Below, in pieces: positions 8,431 through 16,898 of a DNA stretch of 64,000 bases; position 1 is the stretch's first letter, and every line of letters begins with the position of its first letter. A model generated the notes under the pieces. The model had not been told where the DNA came from. It did not search any database and was given only the letters and a program-made list of their open reading frames with translations. The translations under genes were made by a program, and so were the position numbers. The stretch is from Mycobacterium decipiens (lineage in GTDB: Bacteria; Actinomycetota; Actinomycetes; Mycobacteriales; Mycobacteriaceae): assembly GCF_963853665.1 (NCBI RefSeq), contig NZ_OY970459.1, positions 744,001-808,000 on the forward strand, given 5' to 3'.

Positions 8431-8843
8431 CGAGGTAGGACGGCTTTGGTGAGCAGCACGGCCTCGTCGAATGGGAGTCTGGCAAAGATCGGCCGCCATC
8501 GGCCGGTGACGTAGGGCGCCGCCTGCGCCTTCGTGAGCCTGCGCGGGTTGGTGACGTCAAAGGTCTTGCCGTAGCGGCGCATCCGTCCGCCGTCGGCCGC
8601 GGTGATGTTCTTCAACCAGTCGCGGTTCGGTCCGTAGGTGAGCAGGATCGCCACGGCCGGCTGTCCGTCAACGTCCGCGCTGAACACGTTCAACGGCGTG
8701 CGGTACGGCTTGCCTGAGCGTCGGCCGACGTGCTCGAGGATCGCGAACGCGGGGAACCAACCGGCCCATAGCCGTTGCAAAGGGTTGGTGACGTATCGAT
8801 TGAACCTGGCCAACCACTGCGGTAGTTGCATGTTGCTATCCAA
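8427..8843 (-). CDS. Deazaflavin/F420-type split-barrel protein (Rv0523c homologue)
   Basis: This 138-aa protein has the nitroreductase-family deazaflavin-dependent pattern: LEHVGRRSGKPYRTPL (cofactor phosphate-binding Arg/Lys), LLTYGPNRDWLKNITA and a C-terminal WRPIFARLPF. It matches M. tuberculosis Rv0523c. The family (FDOR) binds F420 or FMN and reduces quinones, nitro compounds or other substrates; the substrate is not known here. It is the first gene of a two-gene unit with the AhpC-like protein, pointing to a redox-protection role (inference). It is divergent from hemL. Confidence 0.85.
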   Translation of the reverse strand: MDSNMQLPQWLARFNRYVTNPLQRLWAGWFPAFAILEHVGRRSGKPYRTPLNVFSADVDGQPAVAILLTYGPNRDWLKNITAADGGRMRRYGKTFDVTNPRRLTKAQAAPYVTGRWRPIFARLPFDEAVLLTKAVLPR

Positions 8844-8916
8844 CGGCAGTTCGTGGCGTGGCTCAAGCCGCTCACCAGAACGGAGAGTGCTCGACCAACC
8901 ACAAACTCGGCAGGAA

Positions 8917-8931
8917 ACTACACCCTGTAGT
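8917..8931. promoter_or_regulatory. Short palindrome in the hemL upstream region
   Basis: ACTACA-CCC-TGTAGT is a perfect 6-bp inverted repeat with a 3-bp spacer, 36 bp before the hemL start and 74 bp before the divergent Rv0523c homologue. It is a plausible operator for either gene, but could be chance. The core ACACCCTGTA recurs 13 bp before menD. Confidence 0.3.
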
Positions 8932-8966
8932 CGAATGGGGTCGCGGCGGCTGGAACACTGGTCGTC

Positions 8967-10289
8967 ATGGGTAGCACTGACCAGGCCATTGCGGCTGTGG
9001 GCAGATCAGCACAGTTGTTCGAGGACGCCTGTGCAGTCATTCCGGGCGGCGTGAACTCCCCGGTGCGCGCGTTTACGGCGGTGGGCGGCACCCCGCGCTT
9101 CATCACCGAAGCGCACGGCTGCTGGCTCACCGACGCTGACGGCAACCGGTACGTCGACCTGGTCTGCTCGTGGGGCCCGATGATCCTCGGGCACGCCCAC
9201 CCCGCCGTCGTCGACGCTGTGACCAAGGCCGCTTCCTGCGGCTTGTCCTTCGGGGCGCCGACGCCGGCGGAAACTCAACTGGCCGCCGAGATCGTCGGGC
9301 GCATGCCGCCGGTCGACCGGATCCGACTGGTGAACTCCGGCACCGAGGCCACCATGAGCGCGGTGCGGCTGGCCCGTGGGTTCACGGGTCGGGCCAAGAT
9401 CGTCAAGTTCTCCGGCTGCTACCACGGGCATGCGGACGCCTTGCTCGCCGACGCCGGTTCGGGGGTGGCCACCCTCGGCTTGCCGTCCTCGCCCGGGGTC
9501 ACCGGCGCTGCGGCGGCCGACACGATTGTGTTGCCCTACAACGACATCGACGCGGTGCGGCAGACCTTCGCCGCTTTTGGCGATCAGATCGCCGCGGTGA
9601 TCACCGAGGCCAGCCCGGGCAATATGGGAGTCGTCCCGCCCGGGCCCGGCTATAACGCGACGCTGCGCGCGATCACTGCCGAGCACGGCGCGTTGTTGAT
9701 CGTCGACGAGGTGATGACGGGCTTCCGGGTCAGCCGCAGTGGTTGGTACGGAATCGATCCCGTCGCCGCGGATCTGTTCACGTTCGGCAAGGTGATGAGC
9801 GGCGGACTGCCGGCGGCGGCCTTCGGTGGCCGCGCCGAGGTGATGGCGCGGCTGGCGCCGCTGGGGCCGGTGTATCAAGCCGGGACGCTGTCGGGTAACC
9901 CGGTGGCAGTGGCCGCCGGGCTGGCGACGCTGCGGGCGGCCGACGACGCCGTCTACACCGCACTGGACACCAACGCCGAACGCCTGGCCGGACTGCTCGA
10001 CGAGGCGTTGACGGATGCCGGTGTGCCACACCAGATTCCGCGGGCCGGCAATATGCTCAGCGTGTTCTTCGGCGAAGCGCCGGTGACCGATTTTGCGTCG
10101 GCCCGGGCCAGCCAGACCTGGCGTTACCCGGCGTTCTTTCATGCCCTGCTGGACGCCGGCGTCTACCCGCCGTGCAGTGCCTTCGAGGCGTGGTTCGTCT
10201 CGGTCGCGCTGGATGACACCGCATTCGAGCGGATCGCCGACGCCGTGCGGGTTGCGGCGCGCGCGGCCGCTCGGGAGAGGCACGCCTGA
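8967..10289 (+). CDS. hemL: Glutamate-1-semialdehyde 2,1-aminomutase
   Basis: This 440-aa PLP enzyme of aminotransferase class III converts glutamate-1-semialdehyde to 5-aminolevulinate, the C5 entry to heme. It shows the N-terminal [12 protein letters not shown] signature, the [12 protein letters not shown] cofactor-binding loop, [11 protein letters not shown], and the Schiff-base lysine at about residue 275 in [12 protein letters not shown]. Length and motifs are full. Its stop overlaps the next ATG by one base (TGATG), placing it at the head of the heme/cytochrome c operon. Confidence 0.97.
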   Translation: MGSTDQAIAAVGRSAQLFEDACAVIPGGVNSPVRAFTAVGGTPRFITEAHGCWLTDADGNRYVDLVCSWGPMILGHAHPAVVDAVTKAASCGLSFGAPTPAETQLAAEIVGRMPPVDRIRLVNSGTEATMSAVRLARGFTGRAKIVKFSGCYHGHADALLADAGSGVATLGLPSSPGVTGAAAADTIVLPYNDIDAVRQTFAAFGDQIAAVITEASPGNMGVVPPGPGYNATLRAITAEHGALLIVDEVMTGFRVSRSGWYGIDPVAADLFTFGKVMSGGLPAAAFGGRAEVMARLAPLGPVYQAGTLSGNPVAVAAGLATLRAADDAVYTALDTNAERLAGLLDEALTDAGVPHQIPRAGNMLSVFFGEAPVTDFASARASQTWRYPAFFHALLDAGVYPPCSAFEAWFVSVALDDTAFERIADAVRVAARAAARERHA

Positions 10290-10897
10290 TGGCCGAGCAG
10301 ACCACGGTCCACGTAGTACGGCACGGTGAGGTGCACAACCCCACCGGCGTCCTCTACGGTCGGCTGGCCGGATTCCACCTGTCCGACAACGGCAACGCGC
10401 AGGCCGCCGCGGTGGCCGACTTTCTGGCCGACCGCGACGTTGTCGCCGTGATCGCCTCCCCGCTGCAGCGCGCCCAGGAGACCGCGGCGCCCATCGCCGC
10501 CCGGCACGACCTTGCCGTGGACACCGACCCCAACCTGATCGAATCGGCCAACTTCTTCGAGGGTCGTCGTATCGGCCCGGGCGACGGGGCCTGGCGTGAC
10601 CCGCGGGTCTGGTGGCGCCTGCGTAACCCGTTCACCCCGTCCTGGGGCGAGCCCTACCTCGATATCGCCGCGCGGATGACGACCGCGGTGGACAAGGCTC
10701 GCGCCCGCGGCGCCGGCCATGAGGTGGTGTGCGTCAGCCACCAGCTGCCGGTATGGACGCTGCGGCTGCATCTGACCGGCAAGCGCCTCTGGCACGACCC
10801 GCGCCGCCGGGACTGCGCGCTGGCGTCGGTGACCTCCCTCGTCTACGACGGCGACCGCCTGGTCGACGTGGCGTATTCGCAACCGGCGGGCGCCTGA
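10289..10897 (+). CDS. Histidine-phosphatase superfamily protein (phosphoglycerate mutase-like), Rv0525 homologue
   Basis: This 202-aa protein has the RHG phosphatase motif near the N-terminus (VVRHGEVHN), the second basic patch SPLQRAQETA and a late catalytic His in VCVSHQLPVWT. The family uses a phosphohistidine intermediate; whether it acts as a mutase or a phosphatase cannot be told. It overlaps hemL by one base and is followed by the thioredoxin-like lipoprotein gene after 2 bp, so it is co-transcribed with cytochrome c biogenesis. Its role there is unknown. Confidence 0.88.
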   Translation: MAEQTTVHVVRHGEVHNPTGVLYGRLAGFHLSDNGNAQAAAVADFLADRDVVAVIASPLQRAQETAAPIAARHDLAVDTDPNLIESANFFEGRRIGPGDGAWRDPRVWWRLRNPFTPSWGEPYLDIAARMTTAVDKARARGAGHEVVCVSHQLPVWTLRLHLTGKRLWHDPRRRDCALASVTSLVYDGDRLVDVAYSQPAGA

Positions 10898-10899
10898 CC

Positions 10900-11526
10900 A
10901 TGCGGCGGCTGGCGCTCGCCGGAGCGGTGCTGGTAGCGCTGCTCACCGGCTGCGCCGGACGCGACGCCGTCGCCCAGGGCGGCACGTTCGAATTCGTCTC
11001 GCCCGGCGGCAAGACCGACATCTTCTACGACCCGCCCGCCAGCCGCGGCCGTCCCGGACCACTGTCCGGGCCGGACCTGGCGGATCCGGCGCGCACGGTG
11101 TCGCTGGACGACGTCGCCTTTGCCAGCCAGGTCGTCGTCGTCAACGTGTGGGGCCAGTGGTGTGGACCCTGCCGGGCCGAGATCACCCAACTGCAGCGGG
11201 TATACGACACCACCCGAGGCGCCGGGGTGTCCTTCCTCGGGATTGACGTGCGCGACAACAGCCGCCAGGCGGCCCAGGACTTCGTCAACGACCGGCATGT
11301 GACCTTTCCGTCGATCTACGATCCGGCGATGCGGACCCTGATCGCGTTCGGCGGCAAGTACCCCACCACCGTAATTCCGTCCACGCTGGTGCTGGACCGC
11401 CAGCACCGGGTCGCCGCGGTGTTTCTGCGCGAATTGCTGGCCGAGGATCTGCAGCCGGTGGTCCTGCGGGTGGCGGGGGAGGCTGGACAATCCGCGGTAG
11501 GCTCACCTCCGCCGGGACCGCAATGA
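10900..11526 (+). CDS. TlpA/ResA-like thioredoxin lipoprotein (Rv0526 homologue)
   Basis: The ATG at 10900 gives a lipoprotein signal with lipobox LLTGC (Cys18). The 208-aa product then has a thioredoxin domain with WCGPC (Cys88, Cys91) and the TlpA pattern VNVWGQWCGPCRAEI...FLGIDVRD. It is predicted to sit on the outer face of the membrane and keep apocytochrome c heme-binding cysteines reduced, taking electrons from CcdA. The next gene, ccdA, overlaps its stop (ATGA), which supports that partnership. Confidence 0.92.
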   Translation: MRRLALAGAVLVALLTGCAGRDAVAQGGTFEFVSPGGKTDIFYDPPASRGRPGPLSGPDLADPARTVSLDDVAFASQVVVVNVWGQWCGPCRAEITQLQRVYDTTRGAGVSFLGIDVRDNSRQAAQDFVNDRHVTFPSIYDPAMRTLIAFGGKYPTTVIPSTLVLDRQHRVAAVFLRELLAEDLQPVVLRVAGEAGQSAVGSPPPGPQ

Positions 11527-12311
11527 CCGGATTCACCGAGATCGCCGCGGCGGGGCCGCTGCTGGTGGCCGTGGGGGTGTGCCTGCTGGCCGGGCTGGTG
11601 TCGTTCGCCTCACCATGTGTGGTTCCGCTGGTGCCGGGCTACCTGTCCTATCTGGCGGCGGTCGTTGGGGTGGATGAGCGGCCCGATGCGGAGCCGGGGC
11701 CGGGGGCCATCAAGGTCCGCACGGCCCGGCTGCGCGTGGCCGGATCGGCGGCACTGTTCGTGGCCGGGTTTACCACGGTGTTCGTGCTGGGCAGTGTCGC
11801 CGTCCTAGGGATGACCACCACGTTGATCACCAACCAGCTGCTATTGCAGCGGGTCGGGGGCGTGCTGACCATCGTCATGGGGCTGGTGTTCGTGGGGCTC
11901 ATCGGGGCCCTGCAGCGCCAAGCCCGGTTCAGCCCGCGGCAGTTGACCAGCGTCGCGGGGGCGCCGGTGCTGGGCGCGGTGTTCGCGCTCGGCTGGACGC
12001 CGTGCCTGGGGCCGACGCTGGCCGGGGTGATCACCGTCGCGTCGGCGACCGAGGGTGCCAGCGTGGCCCGCGGAATCCTGCTGGTGATCGCCTACTGCCT
12101 GGGGCTGGGAATTCCGTTCGTGCTGCTGGCGTTCGGTTCGGCGCGGGCCGTGGCGGGCTTGGGCTGGCTGCGCCGACATTCCAGGGTCATTCAGATATTT
12201 GGCGGGATGTTGCTGATCGCCGTCGGGGTGGCGCTGGTCACCGGGGTGTGGAACGACTTCGTATCGTGGCTGCGGGACGCTTTCGTGTCCGACGTGAGGT
12301 TGCCGATTTGA
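11523..12311 (+). CDS. ccdA: Cytochrome c biogenesis thiol-transporter CcdA
   Basis: This 262-aa protein has six predicted membrane helices. The two redox cysteines are in SFASPCVVPL (Cys32) and WTPCLGPT (Cys161), the paired TM1/TM4 positions of CcdA/DsbD transporters. It carries reducing equivalents from cytoplasmic thioredoxin across the membrane to the TlpA-like lipoprotein encoded just upstream. It overlaps both neighbours (ATGA upstream; TTG of resB inside its own last codons). Confidence 0.94.
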   Translation: MTGFTEIAAAGPLLVAVGVCLLAGLVSFASPCVVPLVPGYLSYLAAVVGVDERPDAEPGPGAIKVRTARLRVAGSAALFVAGFTTVFVLGSVAVLGMTTTLITNQLLLQRVGGVLTIVMGLVFVGLIGALQRQARFSPRQLTSVAGAPVLGAVFALGWTPCLGPTLAGVITVASATEGASVARGILLVIAYCLGLGIPFVLLAFGSARAVAGLGWLRRHSRVIQIFGGMLLIAVGVALVTGVWNDFVSWLRDAFVSDVRLPI

Positions 12312-13996
12312 GCGCGCCAGGTGGGGCGCGAGCAGACGCAGAATCGCACAAAACGCAGCGTTTTGATGCGATTCTGCGTCTGCTCGCCCAGAAGGCGCGC
12401 AACATGTGGCGTTGGTTGACGTCGATGGGCACCGCGCTGGTGCTGCTGTTTCTGCTCGCGCTCGGCGCCATACCCGGCGCGCTGCTGCCGCAGCGCAGCC
12501 TCAACGCCGGCAAGGTGGACGACTACCTGGCCGCGCACCCCGTGATGGGCCCGTGGCTGAACGAGTTGCAGGCCTTCGACGTGTTCTCCAGCTTCTGGTT
12601 CACCGCCATTTACGCGTTGCTGTTCGTGTCCCTCGTCGGCTGCCTGACCCCGCGGATGATCGAACACGCCCGCAGCCTGCGCGCCAGGCCGGTAGCGGCC
12701 CCGCGCAACCTGACCCGGCTGCCCAAGCACGCCAGCGCCCAGCTTCTCCGCACCGATCCGACCGAGCCCGCCGCCCTCGCGGCCACCATCGCGGGTCGGC
12801 TGCGCGGTTGGCGCACCACAACCCGCGATCACGGCGGCGTCTTCGAAGTCTCCGCGGAGCGGGGCTACCTGCGCGAATTCGGCAACTTGCTGTTCCACTT
12901 CTCACTGCTGGGTCTGTTGGTGGCGGTGGCTGTCGGCAAGTTGTTCGGCTACGAGGGCAACGTGATCGTCATCGCCGACGGCGGTCCGGGCTTCTGTTCG
13001 GCGTCGCCGGCCGCGTTCGATTCGTTCCGCGCCGGCAATACCGTCGATGGCACCTCGCTGCACCCGATCTGTGTCCGGGTCAACGACTTTCAGGCGCACT
13101 ACCTGCCGTCTGGGCAGGCCACGTCGTTCGCCGCGAACGTCGACTATCAAGCCGGAAACGATCTGGCGGCCAATATCTGGCGGCCCTACCGGCTGCAGGT
13201 CAACCACCCGCTGCGGATCGGCGGCGATCGGGTGTACCTGCAGGGCCACGGCTACGCACCCACCTTCACCGTGACGTTCCCGGACGGGCGGACCCGCACG
13301 TCAACCGTGCAGTGGCGACCCGACAACCCCCAGACGCTGCTGTCGGCGGGCGTCGTGCGCATCGACCCGCCCGCCGGCAGCTACCCCAACCCCGACGAGC
13401 GTCGCAAACACGAGATCGCGATCCAGGGCCTGCTGGCACCGACCGAGCAACTCGACGGCACGCTGCTGTCGTCACGATTCCCCGCGCTCAACGCCCCGGC
13501 GGTGGCCGTCGACATTTACCGCGGCGACACGGGCCTGGACAGCGGGCGGCCCCAGTCGTTGTTCGCTTTGGATCCCCGGCTGATCGAACAGGGCCGGCTG
13601 ACCAAGGAAAAGCGGATCAACCTGCGCGCCGGCGAACAGGTCCGGCTCGATCAGGGCCCGGCGGCCGGTACGGTCGTTCGGTTCGACGGCGCCGTGCCGT
13701 TCGCCAATCTGCAGGTCTCCCACGACCCCGGCCAGAGCTGGGTGCTTGTCTTCGCCATCACGATGATGGCCGGCCTGCTGGTGTCGCTGCTGGTGCGCCG
13801 CCGCCGGGTGTGGGCGCGGATCACGCCGACGACCGCAGGTACGGTGAACGTCGAGCTGGGCGGCCTGGCGCGCACCGACAATTCGGGTTGGGGCGACGAG
13901 TTCGAGCGGTTGACCAAGCGGTTACTGGCCGGGTTCGACGTGCGGTCCCCCGACATGGCCGAAGCGGCCGCAGGGACCGGAAGGGACGTCAAATGA
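12308..13996 (+). CDS. resB: Cytochrome c synthetase component ResB (Rv0528 homologue)
   Basis: The core begins MWRWLTSMGTALVLLFLLAL at 12404. An in-frame TTG at 12308 overlapping the ccdA stop gives 562 aa; starting at ATG 12404 gives 530 aa, close to the M. tuberculosis protein. The domain is ResB/Ccs1: three N-terminal membrane helices, a large outer domain, and a final helix near residue 480. With CcsA it forms the System II holocytochrome c synthase that exports heme and ligates it to CXXCH. The extra N-terminal residues are encoded by a 60-bp palindrome (12329-12388), so the longer start may be an artefact of that insertion. Confidence 0.9.
   Translation: MSAPGGARADAESHKTQRFDAILRLLAQKARNMWRWLTSMGTALVLLFLLALGAIPGALLPQRSLNAGKVDDYLAAHPVMGPWLNELQAFDVFSSFWFTAIYALLFVSLVGCLTPRMIEHARSLRARPVAAPRNLTRLPKHASAQLLRTDPTEPAALAATIAGRLRGWRTTTRDHGGVFEVSAERGYLREFGNLLFHFSLLGLLVAVAVGKLFGYEGNVIVIADGGPGFCSASPAAFDSFRAGNTVDGTSLHPICVRVNDFQAHYLPSGQATSFAANVDYQAGNDLAANIWRPYRLQVNHPLRIGGDRVYLQGHGYAPTFTVTFPDGRTRTSTVQWRPDNPQTLLSAGVVRIDPPAGSYPNPDERRKHEIAIQGLLAPTEQLDGTLLSSRFPALNAPAVAVDIYRGDTGLDSGRPQSLFALDPRLIEQGRLTKEKRINLRAGEQVRLDQGPAAGTVVRFDGAVPFANLQVSHDPGQSWVLVFAITMMAGLLVSLLVRRRRVWARITPTTAGTVNVELGGLARTDNSGWGDEFERLTKRLLAGFDVRSPDMAEAAAGTGRDVK
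12329..12388. repeat. 60-bp near-perfect inverted repeat (hairpin) at the ccdA/resB junction
   Basis: Outer arms of 21 bp (12329-12349 and 12368-12388, core GAGCAGACGCAGAATCGCA and its exact complement) enclose a second 7-bp pair, CAAAACG/CGTTTTG, around a 3-bp loop, with a single unpaired A at 12367. It lies between the ccdA stop and the ATG of the conserved ResB core. It looks like a small interspersed palindromic element of the kind common in mycobacterial intergenic DNA. In RNA it would form a very stable stem inside the operon. Confidence 0.85.
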
Positions 13997-14967
13997 ACAC
14001 GCTGCACATCAACGTCGGCTTGGCCAGGTGCTCCGACTGGGCGTTCACCTCGGCCGTGGTGACCCTGGTGGTCGCGTTGTTGCTGCTGGCGTTCGAGCTC
14101 GCGTATGTCGGAGGCCGCAGACTCGCGCCCGTGGCCGTGCCGGCCGGATCGGTCGCCACCGAAAGTTCCACCCCCGGCATCGTGGTCGACCATCCGCGGC
14201 GACCGTTCGACGAACGCGTCGGGCGGGGCGGGCTGGCCGTCGTCTACCTGGGCATCGGGCTACTGCTGGCGTGCGTTGTGTTGCGCGGCCTTGCCACGCA
14301 GCGGGTGCCCTGGGGCAACATGTACGAGTTCATCAACCTGACCTGCTTGTCCGGGCTGGTTGCCGGGGCAATCGTGCTGCGCCGCCCGCAATACCGGCCG
14401 CTATGGGTTTTTCTGCTGGTTCCGGTGCTGATTCTGCTCACCGTGTCCGGACGCTGGCTGTATGCCAATGCCGCACCGGTGATGCCGGCGTTGCAGTCCT
14501 ACTGGCTGCCGATTCACGTGTCGGTAGTCAGCCTGGGCTCCGGGGTGTTTTTGGTCGCCGGCATTACCAGCGTGCTGTTCCTGCTACGCACGTCGCGGCT
14601 GGGCGAGCCCGATGAGCAGGGCACACTGGCCCGACTGGTGCAGCGATGCCCCGACGCCCAGACCCTGGACCGGCTCGCCTACCGAACCACCATCTTCGCC
14701 TTCCCGGTGTTCGGTTTCGGGGTGATATTCGGTGCGATCTGGGCCGAGGAAGCCTGGGGCAGGTACTGGGGCTGGGATCCCAAGGAGACGGTGTCCTTCG
14801 TCGCGTGGGTGGTGTATGCCGCCTACCTGCACGCGCGGTCAACGGCGGGATGGCGGGACAGGAAGGCGGCCTGGATCAACGTCGCCGGGTTTGTGGCCAT
14901 GGTCTTCAATTTGTTCTTCGTTAACCTGGTGACTGTTGGTCTGCACTCGTATGCGGGCGTGGGCTGA
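13993..14967 (+). CDS. ccsA: Cytochrome c biogenesis heme-handling protein CcsA/CcsB
   Basis: The ATG overlaps the resB stop (ATGA). The 324-aa integral membrane protein carries the tryptophan-rich heme-binding WWD-type motif WGRYWGWDPKET (about 255-266) and flanking His residues in LPIHVS and GLHSY, as in HHP-family heme transporters. With ResB it forms the System II synthase. The short intergenic gap (41 bp) to the ATPase gene suggests continued co-transcription. Confidence 0.95.
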   Translation: MNTLHINVGLARCSDWAFTSAVVTLVVALLLLAFELAYVGGRRLAPVAVPAGSVATESSTPGIVVDHPRRPFDERVGRGGLAVVYLGIGLLLACVVLRGLATQRVPWGNMYEFINLTCLSGLVAGAIVLRRPQYRPLWVFLLVPVLILLTVSGRWLYANAAPVMPALQSYWLPIHVSVVSLGSGVFLVAGITSVLFLLRTSRLGEPDEQGTLARLVQRCPDAQTLDRLAYRTTIFAFPVFGFGVIFGAIWAEEAWGRYWGWDPKETVSFVAWVVYAAYLHARSTAGWRDRKAAWINVAGFVAMVFNLFFVNLVTVGLHSYAGVG

Positions 14968-15008
14968 CCGTTCGTCCGTAACCGACCCGAGTACTGCAGC
15001 AAGGGGGC

Positions 15009-16295
15009 GTGCAGGTGACCGAGCATCCAACGACGGGCGTGGGAGCCCCCCGGGGCGAGGGCGGCAACGGTGGTACGGATCATCCGACGGTGCAGTTGCC
15101 GCAGGTGCCTTACGCCGACGAACCACCCGCTCCGGCCGGCGGTGAAACACCGACTAGATCATTCGCCGGATTCCGCACCCAACGGCCCAGGCCCCCAAAG
15201 GGCGCTAGTTCTGCACCGACCACCGGACCGGCGATGGGCCCGCCGCGGGTCGACCCGACGGCCTATGGCGCCTACTACAGCGGCCCCGATGAGAGCCCGG
15301 CCGACCCGGCTCAGCGGCCGCCGTACCGTCCCGAGCCCGTGCCACACACGCCGTATCCGGAACTGTCCACGACCATGCTGCTGCGGCCGGTCAAGCCGCC
15401 ACCGTCGGAGGGGTGGCGCCGGTGGTTGTACGTGCTGTCGGGTCAGCTGATCAATGTGGGGGAGGGCCCGAGCGCCACCCACCACAACGACTTGGTCGCC
15501 CAGGTCAACCGACCGCTGCGCGGCTGCTACCGGATCGCGTTGCTGTCGCTGAAAGGTGGCGTCGGCAAAACCACGATCACCGCAACCCTGGGGTCCACCT
15601 TCGCCGCCCTGCGGGGCGACCGGGTCGTCGCCGTGGACGCGAACCCCGATCGCGGCACACTGAGCCAAAAGGTCCCGCTTGAGACGCCGGCCACGGTGCG
15701 GCACCTGCTGCGGGACGCCGAAGACATCGAGCGCTACAGCGATGTTCGCGGCTACACATCGCAGGGCCCGAGTGGGCTGGAAGTGCTGGCGTCGGACAGT
15801 GATCCGGCCGCGTCGGACGCGTTCAGCGCCGACGACTACACCCGCACCCTGGAAATTCTGGAGCGGTTCTACGGCCTGGTGCTCACCGACTGCGGTACCG
15901 GGTTGCTGCACTCGGCGATGTCGGCGGTGCTGGCCAAGTCCGACGTGCTGATCGTGGTCAGCTCGGGTTCCATCGACGGCGCGCGCAGCGCCTCGGCGAC
16001 CCTGGACTGGCTGGAGGCACACGGCCGCGAAGACCTGGTGCGCAACTCGATTGCCGTAGTCAACGCGGTGCGGCCCCGCTCCGGCGAGGTCGACGTCCAA
16101 AAGGTGGTTGAGCACTTCGCCCGGCGTTGCCGAGCGGTCCGGCTGGTGCCATTCGACCCACACCTCGAGGAAGGCGCCGAGATCACCCTGGAGCGGCTGA
16201 AGCGGGAGACCCGCGAAGCGCTCACCGAATTGGCGGCCGATGTGGCCGCTGGATTCCCGGGCGACCCGAGGCGGTCCAACCCGAACTTCACCTAA
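15009..16295 (+). CDS. ParA/MinD-like P-loop ATPase with proline-rich N-terminus (Rv0530 homologue)
   Basis: The start is GTG 15009 (a second GTG lies at 15015). The 428-aa protein has a low-complexity, proline-rich N-terminal 120 residues. A deviant Walker A, KGGVGKTT (182-189), and a ParA/MinD fold follow (VVAVDANPDRGTLSQK; VLTDCGTGLLHSAM). The layout resembles the MinD-like ATPases of mycobacterial ESX loci. It sits directly after ccsA; no cytochrome c function is known for it. It may position or regulate a membrane complex (inference). Confidence 0.88.
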   Translation: MQVTEHPTTGVGAPRGEGGNGGTDHPTVQLPQVPYADEPPAPAGGETPTRSFAGFRTQRPRPPKGASSAPTTGPAMGPPRVDPTAYGAYYSGPDESPADPAQRPPYRPEPVPHTPYPELSTTMLLRPVKPPPSEGWRRWLYVLSGQLINVGEGPSATHHNDLVAQVNRPLRGCYRIALLSLKGGVGKTTITATLGSTFAALRGDRVVAVDANPDRGTLSQKVPLETPATVRHLLRDAEDIERYSDVRGYTSQGPSGLEVLASDSDPAASDAFSADDYTRTLEILERFYGLVLTDCGTGLLHSAMSAVLAKSDVLIVVSSGSIDGARSASATLDWLEAHGREDLVRNSIAVVNAVRPRSGEVDVQKVVEHFARRCRAVRLVPFDPHLEEGAEITLERLKRETREALTELAADVAAGFPGDPRRSNPNFT

Positions 16296-16350
16296 CCCAG
16301 GGCCGCGACGATGCGGGTCGGAGCGGCGCGAGGAGGAGCGGACTCATCAA

Positions 16351-16512
16351 CTAACGCGGATTGGTGTCGTCGCGCCCCAACCGCCACAAGAACTCCGGAT
16401 CGTCGTCGGGTCCGATGACGCGGGTCTTCGGCCGGTTCAGCTGCGTCCGGGCAACGCGCCAGCCGATGTAGATCAGCGTCCCCAAAACCAGGACGAGGAT
16501 CAGGTAGAGCAC
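16351..16512 (-). CDS. 53-aa membrane-anchored small protein (Rv0530A-like)
   Basis: GTG at 16512-16510 follows GGAGG (16523-16519). The product starts with one transmembrane helix (LYLILVLVLGTLIYIGW) and ends in a charged tail with PDDDPEFLWRLGRDDTNPR. It lies on the strand opposite the flanking genes, between the ATPase and the Rv0531 homologue. M. tuberculosis has a small gene, Rv0530A, in this gap. Function unknown. Confidence 0.75.
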   Translation of the reverse strand: MLYLILVLVLGTLIYIGWRVARTQLNRPKTRVIGPDDDPEFLWRLGRDDTNPR

Positions 16513-16558
16513 TCGACACCTCCTTCGACCGAATATACCCGCGCCGTAGGCTCAGGTT

Positions 16559-16876
16559 GTGTCAGAAGCGCCTAACGACAAGACCACTGGGGGTGTTGTC
16601 CACGTCGTGGCCTACGCGACGGCTCGGCTGCTGCTCGTGGTCGTGGTCAGCGGTGCGATTTACGGGGCGGCGCGGCTGATCGGCGTCAGCGAATTTCCGC
16701 TCGTCATTGCCATGCTGTTCGGGTTGATCATCGCGATGCCGCTGGGTATCTGGCTGTTCAGCCCGCTGCGTCGGCGCGCTACCGCCGCGCTGGCGACAGC
16801 CGGCGAGCGTCGGCGCGCAGAACGTGAACGGTTGCGGGCTCGGCTGCGTGGTGAGTCGGTACCCGACGAGGAGTAA
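16559..16876 (+). CDS. DUF4229-type small membrane protein (Rv0531 homologue)
   Basis: The GTG start gives 105 aa. Two transmembrane helices (about 17-37 and 43-65) are followed by a highly charged, Arg/Glu-rich cytoplasmic tail (RRRATAALATAGERRRAERE). No catalytic motif is visible. It runs convergently into fabH with only 22 bp between, the place where M. tuberculosis carries PE_PGRS6. Function unknown. Confidence 0.8.
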   Translation: MSEAPNDKTTGGVVHVVAYATARLLLVVVVSGAIYGAARLIGVSEFPLVIAMLFGLIIAMPLGIWLFSPLRRRATAALATAGERRRAERERLRARLRGESVPDEE

Positions 16877-16898
16877 GCGCAGGCCGGTTGGCGCTGGG

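Noticed and set aside
12406..14967. 853-codon frame spanning resB into ccsA
   Set aside because: The first 528 codons are a wrong-phase, Arg/Pro-rich shadow of resB; only the ccsA part is real.
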